A DNA stretch of 56,848 nucleotides from Treponema sp. UBA937 (lineage in GTDB: Bacteria; Spirochaetota; Spirochaetia; Treponematales; Breznakiellaceae). The notes beneath the pieces are model-generated. The model had not been told where the DNA came from, made no database searches, and saw only the letters and a program-made list of their open reading frames with translations. Location of the stretch: assembly GCA_002293455.1 (NCBI GenBank), contig DBDH01000079.1, positions 4,616 to 61,463 of the forward strand, read 5' to 3'. This document shows positions 8,110 to 16,557 of this stretch, piece after piece; positions within the stretch are counted from its first letter, which is position 1, and each line of letters begins with the position of its first letter. Position numbers and translations under genes: made by a program.

Positions 8110-9243
8110 ATGGATCGTTTGTACTTCGATTGGGCGGCTTCAGCTCCGCCGGATCATACTATCAATATTGAGGTCCCGTTTGGAAATCCTTCGTCGCTTC
8201 ACGCGGAAGGGAAAGCGGCGCGGAAAGCTCTGGAAGACGCGAGATCTTTATGCACCGGTCTCTTGGACATTCCTTCCGATCAATTATTTTTTACATCCGG
8301 CGGTACGGAATCAAATTGCATCATATTGAATTCGCTGCTCCTTCGCCCCGGAAACGCGGGATTGCTGCTTTCTTCTATTGAACACCCTTCTGTCCGCGCA
8401 CAGGGAAATATTTTGAAACAGATGGGAAAATCCGTTGCCTGGGTTAATCCCGATTCCAGCGGACACATCACTCCGGAAAATCTTCAAAAGGCTTTGGATA
8501 AATTTCCCGACTGCCGGATGGTTTCGATTATATGGGTAAACAATGAAACCGGCGCCATAAACGACATCGCGGAACTAGCAAAAATTATTCGGAAACAACA
8601 GAGCGCGCCCATTCATGTTCATTGCGACATGGTTCAGGGTTTGGGAAAAATTCCCTGCGATATAAAAAGCTGGGATATAGACTCAGCGGCGATGAGCGGT
8701 CACAAGATACGCGCGAAACGGGGAACAGGGATTCTCTACCTTAAACAAAAGCCGCGTATTTTAAATACCGGCGGGGGGCAGGAACATTCGGTAAGGCCGG
8801 GAACAGAAAATGGAGAAGGTATTTTGCATTTTGCGGAAGCAATGAAAAAATATGTTCATCCTGACGCGGTGAAAAAAAATTACGATGCGGCGGCAAAACG
8901 CTGTGAGCTATTGATTGACGCACTGCGTCACATTGACCGCGCGGAAATAATCCCGGAATGCAGAAAGAAAAATGATGCGGTGTTTTCGCCCTATATTCTT
9001 CAAGTCTCGTTTAAAGGTATTCCGGGCGAAGTGATGACGCGCGCTTTAGATGACGCGGGCTTCGCTGTATCCACAGGCTCAGCGTGTTCATCGGCTTCAA
9101 AGAAACGGCCTGTCCTTGACGCGATGGGAATTTCCGAACAGCAGGCTCTGGAAGGAATCCGCATATCGCAAGGGTATTCCACCACCGCGGAAGATATTGA
9201 AAAATTAATTGACGCGGTACATACAATTTTAAAAGTTCTGTAA
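8110..9243 (+). CDS. Cysteine desulfurase, NifS/IscS-like
   Basis: PLP enzyme that removes sulfur from cysteine as an enzyme-bound persulfide, 377 residues. Expected residues are visible: H92 in EHPSV, D173 and Q176 around the cofactor, the PLP lysine K199 in MSGHKI, and the catalytic cysteine C326 in STGSACSSAS. AGGAAGGAG precedes the ATG. The next conserved gene downstream, beyond the restriction-modification insert, is thiI, which needs a sulfur donor. A dedicated NifZ/NifS-type partner for ThiI is therefore the likely role. Confidence 0.9.
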   Translation: MDRLYFDWAASAPPDHTINIEVPFGNPSSLHAEGKAARKALEDARSLCTGLLDIPSDQLFFTSGGTESNCIILNSLLLRPGNAGLLLSSIEHPSVRAQGNILKQMGKSVAWVNPDSSGHITPENLQKALDKFPDCRMVSIIWVNNETGAINDIAELAKIIRKQQSAPIHVHCDMVQGLGKIPCDIKSWDIDSAAMSGHKIRAKRGTGILYLKQKPRILNTGGGQEHSVRPGTENGEGILHFAEAMKKYVHPDAVKKNYDAAAKRCELLIDALRHIDRAEIIPECRKKNDAVFSPYILQVSFKGIPGEVMTRALDDAGFAVSTGSACSSASKKRPVLDAMGISEQQALEGIRISQGYSTTAEDIEKLIDAVHTILKVL

Positions 9244-9299
9244 GAAATGGTTGATTATTGACTACTGGTATGAGAAAATACATTTAAGAGAATTTGCAA

Positions 9300-10205
9300 A
9301 TGAATGGAAAAACACCGCATATTGTTCAATATCAAGGATCGAAACGAATCTTAGCGCCTCAAATTATGAAATATATGCCGAAACGCTTCAATCGTTTAAT
9401 TGAACCATTCTCTGGAATGGCAGCGATTTCGATTGCTGTTGCGCAAACGAAAAAAACCGGTTTGTACTATATAAATGATTTAAACGCTCCTCTTGTAAAT
9501 ATGTTGAAAGCAGCAGTAGAATATCCAGACTTACTTATCGAAAAATATTCTGCATTATGGAATAAGCAATTTGATTATGGACTGGATCATGTGCGGCACT
9601 TTTATGATGTTCGCCAACAATTTAATGATGGCAATGAAAGTCCGGAAATCATCCTATATTTATTAGCACGTTGTGTTAAAGGAGCTGTTCGATACAGTAA
9701 GGAAGGAAAGTTTAATCAGTCGCCAGACAAGCGCAGACATGGTACAAATCCTCAAAATATAAAAACTAATCTCTGTGCAGTTTCCAAACTGCTGAAAGGA
9801 AAAAGCAAATTCTCCGCGCTTGATTATCGCGAAATTTTTGCAATGTCGCGGCCAGGTGATCTTTTATATTTGGATCCGCCTTATCAAGGAGTGAGCAATA
9901 AAAAAGACAATCGTTATTTTTCTGGAGTGTCTTTTGTTGAATTTGTTTCAGCACTTGAATCGTTAAATAGAAAAAATGTGGATTTTCTTATCAGTTATGA
10001 TGGGCAGTGCGGAAGTAAAGAATACGGAGAAGATTTACCAGAGGGATTAGGGTGCCGAAAAATATTGCTGAATGCGGGAATATCTTCACAAGCAACTCTT
10101 CTTGGACGAGAAGCAACCACTTATGAAGCCCTCTATATTAGCAGAAACTTACTATCATCACATGAACATGTTATTCCGCAAGAACTCATGGAGGCAGCAG
10201 TATAA
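9300..10205 (+). CDS. DNA adenine N6-methyltransferase, D12 class
   Basis: Modification enzyme of about 301 residues that should transfer a methyl group from S-adenosylmethionine to adenine N6. Visible motifs are QYQGSKR near the N-terminus, EPFSGMA (about 35-41, the SAM-binding FxGxG-like motif), an acidic IND at about 60, and the catalytic DPPY (192-195). ATG at 9300 is chosen over TTG at 9294 because AAGAG lies nine bases before it. The gene is more AT-rich than the flanking desulfurase and thiI genes. Its stop codon overlaps the start of the HNH gene, so the two form a restriction-modification pair. The target sequence cannot be read from the protein. Confidence 0.87.
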   Translation: MNGKTPHIVQYQGSKRILAPQIMKYMPKRFNRLIEPFSGMAAISIAVAQTKKTGLYYINDLNAPLVNMLKAAVEYPDLLIEKYSALWNKQFDYGLDHVRHFYDVRQQFNDGNESPEIILYLLARCVKGAVRYSKEGKFNQSPDKRRHGTNPQNIKTNLCAVSKLLKGKSKFSALDYREIFAMSRPGDLLYLDPPYQGVSNKKDNRYFSGVSFVEFVSALESLNRKNVDFLISYDGQCGSKEYGEDLPEGLGCRKILLNAGISSQATLLGREATTYEALYISRNLLSSHEHVIPQELMEAAV

Positions 10206-10912
10206 TGACATATCCGAAGGAGTTCATAGATTTTCTTAATTCTATTACTGCCAAAAGACCGCATACTGTTATTCAACATATTCTTGAGCACGGTTTTATT
10301 ACTTCTGAAGATTTGAAAAACACTTATGGTTATGATCATCCGCCTAGAGCCGTAAGAGATGTGCGTGAGCAGGGCGTTCCAATTGTCACATATAGAGTAA
10401 GCGGCAGTAATGGCCGAAGCATCGCTGCCTATACATTTGGTAATCCAAATGAAGTATCAAATAATCTTTCAAAGACTTACGGCAGAACAGTACTTTCAAA
10501 AGTATTAAAGCAAGCCCTCATTGAAAAATATGGTTCAAAATGTTTTGTTTATCTTGAAAACATGAATGAATCAATATTACAGATTGATCACAGAGTACCG
10601 TATGAAATTGACAGCGGGCAGAATAATCACGATATAGAAGTGTTTATGCTTCTGAGTCCTTCCGCTAATCGGGCAAAATCTTGGACTTGTGAACATTGCA
10701 ATAACTGGATACATAAAGACAAGGCGTTTTGTATTCGCTGTTTCTGGGCTCACCCCGAAGATTATGATCATGTAGCAGGGAAATATGAAAAAGTAATTTC
10801 CGTAGTTTTTACTGGTGATGAAATAGAAGATTATAATAAGCTGATTAAAATATCCGGCAAAGATAATGCCCAAAGTCTTATTAAAGAAATTATTCACAAC
10901 TATTTGAAGTAG
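10205..10912 (+). CDS. HNH-type restriction endonuclease of the R-M pair
   Basis: 235-residue protein with a metal-dependent nuclease core. IDHRVPYEI (D128-H129) gives the catalytic His, SPSANRAKSW the central Asn, and CEHC (162-165) with CIRC (176-179) a probable zinc knuckle of the beta-beta-alpha metal fold. The N-terminal 100 residues resemble a small winged-helix DNA-recognition part (FITSEDLKNTYGYDHPPRAVRDVREQGV). It starts in a TAATG overlap with the methyltransferase stop. Context and motifs point to the cutting partner of a type II system; no specific isoschizomer is recognised. Confidence 0.78.
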   Translation: MTYPKEFIDFLNSITAKRPHTVIQHILEHGFITSEDLKNTYGYDHPPRAVRDVREQGVPIVTYRVSGSNGRSIAAYTFGNPNEVSNNLSKTYGRTVLSKVLKQALIEKYGSKCFVYLENMNESILQIDHRVPYEIDSGQNNHDIEVFMLLSPSANRAKSWTCEHCNNWIHKDKAFCIRCFWAHPEDYDHVAGKYEKVISVVFTGDEIEDYNKLIKISGKDNAQSLIKEIIHNYLK

Positions 10913-10931
10913 TTTTTCAGATGAGGAAAGC

Positions 10932-12104
10932 ATGACGATTTATTTATTACGTTTAGGCGAGTTAACCCTTAAAGGAGGAAACCGCCGTGAGTTCGAGGAA
11001 GTATTGAAACGCAATCTTGCCGCGCGCCTCCGGGGAACACGGGCAAAAATAAACACAAGCGCGGGACGGTTCTATGTTTCCTGCGACGAAGATAAAGAAA
11101 ACACTGTCGAAAATATTCTCGATCATCTTTTGGGAATTTCCGGCTGGGCAAAAACAAGGAAGACAGGAAAAACGATTGATGAAGTTTTTCATGCCTGCAT
11201 TGAAGAAGCAAAGTCTCTTGCGCGAAATGGAATCCGTACATTTAAAATAGAAGCCCGCCGCACCGATAAAAGTTTTCCGCTCGACTCTTATGGAATCAGG
11301 AGAGACGCGGGAGAGGCGGTTCTTAACACCGTGCCGGAGTTAAAAGTTGATGTTCAGAATCCGCAGGCTGTAATCAATGTTGAAATAAGAGAGCGCGCCT
11401 ACATTTACAGCATGTCAAAAAAAGGACAGCGCGGACTTCCCGTCGGAACAGCGGGACGCGGACTTCTGCTTTTGTCCGGCGGAATTGATTCGCCTGTCGC
11501 GGGATACATGATGGCGGGCCGCGGTATGCATGTCGATGCTGTTTACTTTCACGCCTACCCTTACACAAGCGATGAAGCCCGCCAAAAAGTTGTAGACCTT
11601 GCGGGCATCGTCGGATTGTATTCGATGGGAGTCCGGCTGTATGTTATCGGTTTTACAAAACTGCAAGTGCGGATAAAAGAACGGGCTCCGCAGGCATGGA
11701 CAACGGTTCTGCTCCGCATGGCGATGATGGAATGTGCCGAACGTTTGGCAAAAATGAAAAAGATCAAATGCCTTATCACCGGCGAAAGTTTAAGCCAAGT
11801 CGCAAGTCAAACCGTGGAAAATATTTCCTGTACCCAAAGCCGTATCACGCTGCCTGTGCTCCGGCCCCTCATCGGTATGGATAAAGATGAAATCATCAAG
11901 ACGGCGCTGCGCATTGGAACATATCAAACATCGATCCTGCCTTATGAAGATTGCTGCGTTCTCTTTAGCCCGCCCCACCCTATTATCCGCGGAGATGTAA
12001 GCGAGGCAAATGAGCTTTACGAAAAACTGGAACTAGACGAACTTATCCAAGAAGCGATACACGAGGCAGAAGTAGAAAAATGCGGCTTCCCTGAAAACCG
12101 CTAA
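10932..12104 (+). CDS. thiI: tRNA 4-thiouridine synthetase ThiI
   Basis: 390-residue sulfurtransferase that makes 4-thiouridine in tRNA and can supply sulfur for thiamine. The N-terminal ferredoxin-like and THUMP domains (about 1-165) bind tRNA. The PP-loop LLLLSGGIDSPVAG at about 178-191 activates the uridine with ATP. EDCCVLFSPPHP near the C-terminus contains the conserved cysteine. There is no C-terminal rhodanese domain, so it is the short form that works directly with a dedicated cysteine desulfurase, fitting the desulfurase gene at 8110-9243. GAGGA precedes the ATG. Confidence 0.92.
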   Translation: MTIYLLRLGELTLKGGNRREFEEVLKRNLAARLRGTRAKINTSAGRFYVSCDEDKENTVENILDHLLGISGWAKTRKTGKTIDEVFHACIEEAKSLARNGIRTFKIEARRTDKSFPLDSYGIRRDAGEAVLNTVPELKVDVQNPQAVINVEIRERAYIYSMSKKGQRGLPVGTAGRGLLLLSGGIDSPVAGYMMAGRGMHVDAVYFHAYPYTSDEARQKVVDLAGIVGLYSMGVRLYVIGFTKLQVRIKERAPQAWTTVLLRMAMMECAERLAKMKKIKCLITGESLSQVASQTVENISCTQSRITLPVLRPLIGMDKDEIIKTALRIGTYQTSILPYEDCCVLFSPPHPIIRGDVSEANELYEKLELDELIQEAIHEAEVEKCGFPENR

Positions 12105-12123
12105 GCCGGAACAGACAACTCCC

Positions 12124-13818
12124 TCAGTTTTTATTCTCCGGTGCGTCTTTTTTAGGATATAAAAAACGCTTGATTTTTTTTGTGGCGGTTTTCTCAAAAG
12201 GTTCATCCTGAATTTCAATCCGATTAATATGGGCAAAGGATGCCAGCTTTCTGTTTGCCATCTTTTTCAATTCCAAAAGATTATCTCCAAAAGCCGCAAT
12301 CATTGTTTTTGCTTTTTCGCTCAATACAATAAGAGCCGTCAGCCTTCCGGATTCATCAGAATACACCAGCGAATCTTCTACAATGTCGTGCGCGTTTAAA
12401 ATGTTTTCAATTTCTTCGGGATAGATATTTTCTCCCGATGGTCCCAGGATTAAGGCCTTGGAACGGCCTTTAATATAGAGCCGGCCTTTTTTGTCAATGC
12501 TGCCAAGGTCGCCGGTTTTAAACCAGCCGTCTTCAGTAAAACTTTCCCTGGTCCTCTCTTCATCCTGATAGTAACCCAGCATGATGTTTGGGCCCTTCGC
12601 CTGAATTTCTCCTTCCCGGTCCGGCGGACTTTTTTTAGGATACCCAACACCGCCGATGATCTTTCCATCAGCATCCGCAATCCGCACAGATATTCCTTGC
12701 AGCGCCTTTCCCGTTGAACGAAGTGTTCCTTTGAACGGTTTCGACCCTGCCAAAAGCGGAGCCGTTTCTGTAAGTCCGTATCCAATCGCATAAGGGAATT
12801 GAACCTTATGCAAAAAATTTTCTACATCAGGCGCTAATGCCGCTCCGCCAATTCCGAAAAAGCGGACAGCTCCGCCCAATGACGAAAGAAGTTTGCGTCC
12901 CGCGATTTTCATCGCGAGAAACCTTGTTAAAGGAAACTTGTATAAAGGATTTGATTCCAGAATCGGTCTGATTCTTTGCCGATAAATCTTTTCTATAATG
13001 AGCGGCACCGTCAGCATGACAGTCGGCCTGATAAGCTGAACCGCGTGAACAAGAACCGCGGGAGCCGGAGGACGGTCAAGGTAACTTGTTCCCGCTCCGC
13101 TCATAAGGCTAATAATCATTCCAACCGTACACTCGTATGTGTGTGCAAGAGGAATCACGGAAAGCACCCGGTCCCTGGGATATATCTTAACAATACATCT
13201 GGAAGATTCCGCGTTTGATATAATGTTTCTGTGAGAAAGCATCACTCCCTTGCTGTTTCCCACAGTCCCCGATGTATAAATAATCGATGCCGCGTCATCC
13301 CGGTTTATTTCCGGAAAAGAATTGTCCATGTGAAGAGGAAACGATTTTTCTTTTCCGTTTATCGATATGATGATAGAATCCTTGTCGCGAGCGTCCAGCA
13401 TCGTATCTATTCTTATTACCGGAACCGTATCGGGAATAGCGGCACCAGCCAATTTTGAAAGATATTTTTCTGTTGTAAAAATCGCCGAAATATTTGCGTG
13501 ATGGGCAATTGTAGAAATATGTTCCGCGATAAACTCAGTTAAAACCGGAACGACAATTGCACCCGACAAGACTGTCCCAAAGTATGCCAACGGCCATTCC
13601 GGACGATTCTCCGCTAAAAGCATCACCCTGTCTCCGGGAACAATTCCCATCTGTAAAAGGAGCGAAGCCAATTGCCGTATCTTTATACCGAACTGTTCAT
13701 ACGTAACCGTATTGTAAAAACCTTCTTCCCCCAAAAAACTAAAAGCTTTTTTCTGTTTATAGACCGCGGCAGCTTTCAGCCCAAGAGAACCCAAGGTCAT
13801 ATTTTCTGAATGTATCAT
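12124..13818 (-). CDS. AMP-forming acyl-CoA synthetase (long-chain fatty acid CoA ligase family)
   Basis: Adenylate-forming enzyme of about 564 residues that would activate a fatty acid or related carboxylate to its CoA or acyl-AMP form. YTSGTVGNSKGVMLSHRN is the AMP-binding P-loop, GYGLTETAPLLAGS the A5 motif, and TGDLGSIDKKGRLYIKGR with a late Lys the hinge and C-terminal domain. I begin at the ATG at 13818, the usual family start. The frame extends to 13887, but that extension would run into an inverted repeat and lacks a ribosome binding site. It converges with thiI, 19 bases apart, and is divergent from the DUF3788 gene. Confidence 0.85.
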   Translation of the reverse strand: MIHSENMTLGSLGLKAAAVYKQKKAFSFLGEEGFYNTVTYEQFGIKIRQLASLLLQMGIVPGDRVMLLAENRPEWPLAYFGTVLSGAIVVPVLTEFIAEHISTIAHHANISAIFTTEKYLSKLAGAAIPDTVPVIRIDTMLDARDKDSIIISINGKEKSFPLHMDNSFPEINRDDAASIIYTSGTVGNSKGVMLSHRNIISNAESSRCIVKIYPRDRVLSVIPLAHTYECTVGMIISLMSGAGTSYLDRPPAPAVLVHAVQLIRPTVMLTVPLIIEKIYRQRIRPILESNPLYKFPLTRFLAMKIAGRKLLSSLGGAVRFFGIGGAALAPDVENFLHKVQFPYAIGYGLTETAPLLAGSKPFKGTLRSTGKALQGISVRIADADGKIIGGVGYPKKSPPDREGEIQAKGPNIMLGYYQDEERTRESFTEDGWFKTGDLGSIDKKGRLYIKGRSKALILGPSGENIYPEEIENILNAHDIVEDSLVYSDESGRLTALIVLSEKAKTMIAAFGDNLLELKKMANRKLASFAHINRIEIQDEPFEKTATKKIKRFLYPKKDAPENKN

Positions 13819-13875
13819 TGTTATATTAAGACCCTTAAAACAAAAAAAAGTTGCATAAGAGGGAACTGCAAAAAT

Positions 13876-13910
13876 AAAACATGACATTTAGTTGTCATGT
13901 TTTGTATGAT
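13876..13910 (+). promoter_or_regulatory. Divergent regulatory site: 11-base inverted repeat over a promoter
   Basis: Perfect arms AAAACATGACA (13876-13886) and TGTCATGTTTT (13893-13903) are separated by six bases. On the plus strand ATGACA (13881-13886) and TATGAT (13905-13910), 18 bases apart, form a plausible promoter for the DUF3788 gene, so the repeat covers its -35 box and spacer. The geometry suits a dimeric repressor. No regulator gene is adjacent. Confidence 0.5.
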
Positions 13911-13983
13911 AAAATGATTTTGAAAAACACAGAGGAGTTTGTGTTACCGCTTTGCGGATATCGTATTTTACAGGAGTTGTTAC

Positions 13984-14442
13984 ATGACAGAAAAATTTCG
14001 ATATGAGAATGAGAAAAAAAGATTTACCGAAAAACTTCAGCCGGCAGAAGAACAAGTCAAGTTGTTTATGGGCGATGACGCCTGGCGGCGCCTTACGCGT
14101 TTTGAAGAGATGCTTCGGGAACGGTACGAACTGAACCGTGAAATAAAGTTTCCTTTTGGGAACTCGTATGGCTGGGGTTTTCGTTACACTCACAAAAAAT
14201 CATTGCTGCTGTATGTGTTTTTTGAGGAAGGCGGTTTCTGCTGCACCATTTCTATCAGCGATAAAGGAGCGCGGGAAGTAGAAACGATGCTTGGCACTTT
14301 GCGGCCGGAAATACAAGCCGCCTGGAAAAACCGTTATGCCTGCGGGATTGAGGGCGGCTGGCTTAACCGATCCGTTGCCAATGACGGTGAACTTCCCGAT
14401 CTCGTTCGGCTTGTGGGCGTTAAAGTAAAACCGAAAAAGTGA
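13984..14442 (+). CDS. DUF3788 family protein
   Basis: 152-residue soluble protein matching the DUF3788 pattern: FPFGNSYGWGFRYTHKKSLLLYVFFEEGGFCCTISISDKG followed by a W-x-N-R-Y-x-C-G and GGWL block near the C-terminus. The biochemical function is unknown. The ATG at 13984 has AGGAG seven bases upstream; a TTG at 13939 would extend the frame but has no proper spacing to a binding site. It is a single-gene unit divergent from the acyl-CoA synthetase. Confidence 0.72.
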   Translation: MTEKFRYENEKKRFTEKLQPAEEQVKLFMGDDAWRRLTRFEEMLRERYELNREIKFPFGNSYGWGFRYTHKKSLLLYVFFEEGGFCCTISISDKGAREVETMLGTLRPEIQAAWKNRYACGIEGGWLNRSVANDGELPDLVRLVGVKVKPKK

Positions 14443-14489
14443 TCAGCTGACAGCATAACAAATTTTCAACAATTCATATAATTCCCCTA

Positions 14490-14518
14490 TTGCAGATCAC
14501 CCGTTCTCCCGGTAGAGT
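14490..14518 (+). promoter_or_regulatory. Promoter of the secreted protein at 14528
   Basis: TTGCAG (14490-14495), a 17-base spacer and TAGAGT (14513-14518). The start codon follows nine bases later with no Shine-Dalgarno sequence, another leaderless candidate. Confidence 0.45.
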
Positions 14519-14527
14519 ATCATTATT

Positions 14528-14998
14528 ATGAAAGTTTTTTCTTCCGGAAAATTTCCTATGCTGCTTGTTCTCTTATTCATGCTTGTACCGCTTTTTTTAC
14601 ATGCCCAAGACAGCGGTAATTCCGAAGCGGAAATCGACCCAGCTTCCTATGTAGGATTTACCCTTTCAATGTTGTATGATGAGCTGGGAATGCCGGAATC
14701 GGTATATGCGGTCCGGGGAAATGAGTCATGGCAGGATGATGTGGTATTTGTATATCCCGCTATCGAAGTGTATATTTTCAAAGACAGAGTTTGGCAGGTT
14801 TGTCCGGTATCGGTGTATAATATAAAGATGGGCGATAGTGCCGATACAGTGAAAACCGCGATGGGAGAGCCTTTAATCGCGGCGGAACAATACCTTTTGT
14901 ACCGGCTTCCGAGTCAGGCCTGGCCGATGATGATGCGGATCAATCTGAATGAAGAAGGCGGAGCCGCGTCGTTTTTTATTTATCGTTCCGATTTTTAA
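14528..14998 (+). CDS. Secreted hypothetical protein
   Basis: 156 residues with a signal peptide of about 26 residues ending LFLHAQDS. The mature part has no recognised catalytic motif. It reads like a small beta-rich periplasmic domain (YVGFTLSMLYDELGMPESVYAVRG, then KMGDSADTVKTAMGEP), the spacing seen in SmpA/OmlA-like and other small lipoprotein-type folds, though there is no lipobox cysteine. The stop codon lies inside a short dispersed repeat (14997-15015). Confidence 0.55.
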   Translation: MKVFSSGKFPMLLVLLFMLVPLFLHAQDSGNSEAEIDPASYVGFTLSMLYDELGMPESVYAVRGNESWQDDVVFVYPAIEVYIFKDRVWQVCPVSVYNIKMGDSADTVKTAMGEPLIAAEQYLLYRLPSQAWPMMMRINLNEEGGAASFFIYRSDF

Positions 14999-15015
14999 GT
15001 GCTGACCATTATTTG
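14997..15015 (+). repeat. Dispersed repeat copy
   Basis: AAGTGCTGACCATTATTTG matches 17 of 19 bases at 29617-29635, at the end of the Clp gene. Both copies sit across or next to a stop codon. Confidence 0.5.
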
Positions 15016-15025
15016 AGGGGAATGT

Positions 15026-16546
15026 ATGGCGAAAATATGTGTAAGTTTAACAGGAAATACTTTAGAAAAGAATTTGGAAATCCTGGGAAAATATAGAAAA
15101 TTCATCGATGTTGTAGAATTACGGGTTGATTTTCTTGAACCCAATGAACGCCTTCATATCCGGCGTTTTCCTGAAATGGCGGGAATTCCCGTAATACTGA
15201 CTATCCGCAGAGACATCGACGGCGGAAAATATCAAGGCGGTGAAGCTTCCCGCATCACGCTTTTTTCGATGGGCTTATCCTTTGCCGAAGTAGACAAACG
15301 GAAGAATTTTGCCTACATCGATATTGAATCCGATCTTAACGTACCAAGTCTGGAAGAAGCCGCCCGGACCTTCGGAACAAAGATTATCCGTTCGGTTCAC
15401 AACTTTCAGGACATGGATTTTGATTTAGCTAAATGTATCAGGGAACTGCGCCGCACCGGGGATGAAATCGCGAAAGTTGCCGTCATGCCGCATTCTATGG
15501 AGGATGTGCTGCGGATTTATCAAGCGGCAAGAGAAACGAAAGATGTAAAAAAGATACTCATCGGCATGGGCCGCTTTGGAGAGAGTACAAGAATTCTCGC
15601 GGATTACCTGGGTTCCCATTTAACATACAGCAGCGTCTCAGATGAAAGCGGCTTGTCTTTGGCGGCGCCGGGGCAGCTTAACCCGAAAGAATTAGTCGAA
15701 CTATATCGTTTTAAGAAGATCAATAAAAACACGAAAATCTTCGGCATTGTCGGCTATCCCCTCACCGCGTCTTCCAGTCCGGCATTTCACAATGCTTTGT
15801 TCACTCAGGAAACAAAAGACGCGGTGTACATTCCTTTCCCTTCGGATTCCTTGGATTCTTTTTTACGCCTGGCCGAAGAAATCAATTTGGAAGGAGCATC
15901 GGTTACGGTTCCTTACAAGGAAGCGATTATTCCCCATTTATCGAATCGATCCGAAAGAGTTGATTATATTGGTGCATGTAACACTATTGTCAGAAGCGCG
16001 AAAGGCTGGATGGGGTATAACACGGACGGCCTCGGTTTTTCCGACGCACTCTTGCGGTTTACCGGACTGAAGAGCCTTAGAGGAAAAAGGATTACGATAA
16101 TCGGAGCCGGAGGAGCCGCCCGTGCCGTTGCGGCAGAAATTTTCCGCTTAAAGGGCCGCGCTTTAATTTTAAACAGGACTGTGTTCCGGGCGAAAGAGTT
16201 GGCAATGCGTTACGGATTTTCTTGGGGCGGTTTTGATCATCAAGGTATGGATATGATGGAACATTTTTCACACATCATTATCCAGACAACTTCCGTCGGA
16301 ATGGAGCCCAACACCGACGCGGATCCTTTGGAACAATACGACTTTAGCGGCAAAGAAATGGTCATGGACCTCATCTACAAGCCTGCCATGACCCGCCTCT
16401 TATGCAGAGCGCAAAAAGCCGGATGCCAGGTTGCAAATGGTACTGAAATGCTTCTCGCCCAGGCAAAATATCAATACAACCTGTTCATGAGGACCGCCCT
16501 CGATACTGAAGTCGTCACAAAAAATGTGCGTTTAGAGATGGGGTAA
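15026..16546 (+). CDS. aroDE: Bifunctional 3-dehydroquinate dehydratase / shikimate dehydrogenase
   Basis: 506-residue fusion catalysing two successive steps of the shikimate pathway. Residues 1-225 are a type I dehydroquinate dehydratase, with ELRVDF, H125 in RSVHNF and the Schiff-base lysine K150 in AKVAVMPHS. Residues 235-506 are a shikimate dehydrogenase, with GYPLTASSSPAFHN, the lysine in VTVPYKEA (K298), NTDG and the NADP-binding GAGGAARAV. AroD and AroE are separate in most bacteria. GAGGGG precedes the ATG. The membrane-bound LuxR-type gene begins 12 bases after its stop, so they may share a transcript. Confidence 0.92.
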   Translation: MAKICVSLTGNTLEKNLEILGKYRKFIDVVELRVDFLEPNERLHIRRFPEMAGIPVILTIRRDIDGGKYQGGEASRITLFSMGLSFAEVDKRKNFAYIDIESDLNVPSLEEAARTFGTKIIRSVHNFQDMDFDLAKCIRELRRTGDEIAKVAVMPHSMEDVLRIYQAARETKDVKKILIGMGRFGESTRILADYLGSHLTYSSVSDESGLSLAAPGQLNPKELVELYRFKKINKNTKIFGIVGYPLTASSSPAFHNALFTQETKDAVYIPFPSDSLDSFLRLAEEINLEGASVTVPYKEAIIPHLSNRSERVDYIGACNTIVRSAKGWMGYNTDGLGFSDALLRFTGLKSLRGKRITIIGAGGAARAVAAEIFRLKGRALILNRTVFRAKELAMRYGFSWGGFDHQGMDMMEHFSHIIIQTTSVGMEPNTDADPLEQYDFSGKEMVMDLIYKPAMTRLLCRAQKAGCQVANGTEMLLAQAKYQYNLFMRTALDTEVVTKNVRLEMG

Positions 16547-16557
16547 GATGGGGTGAG

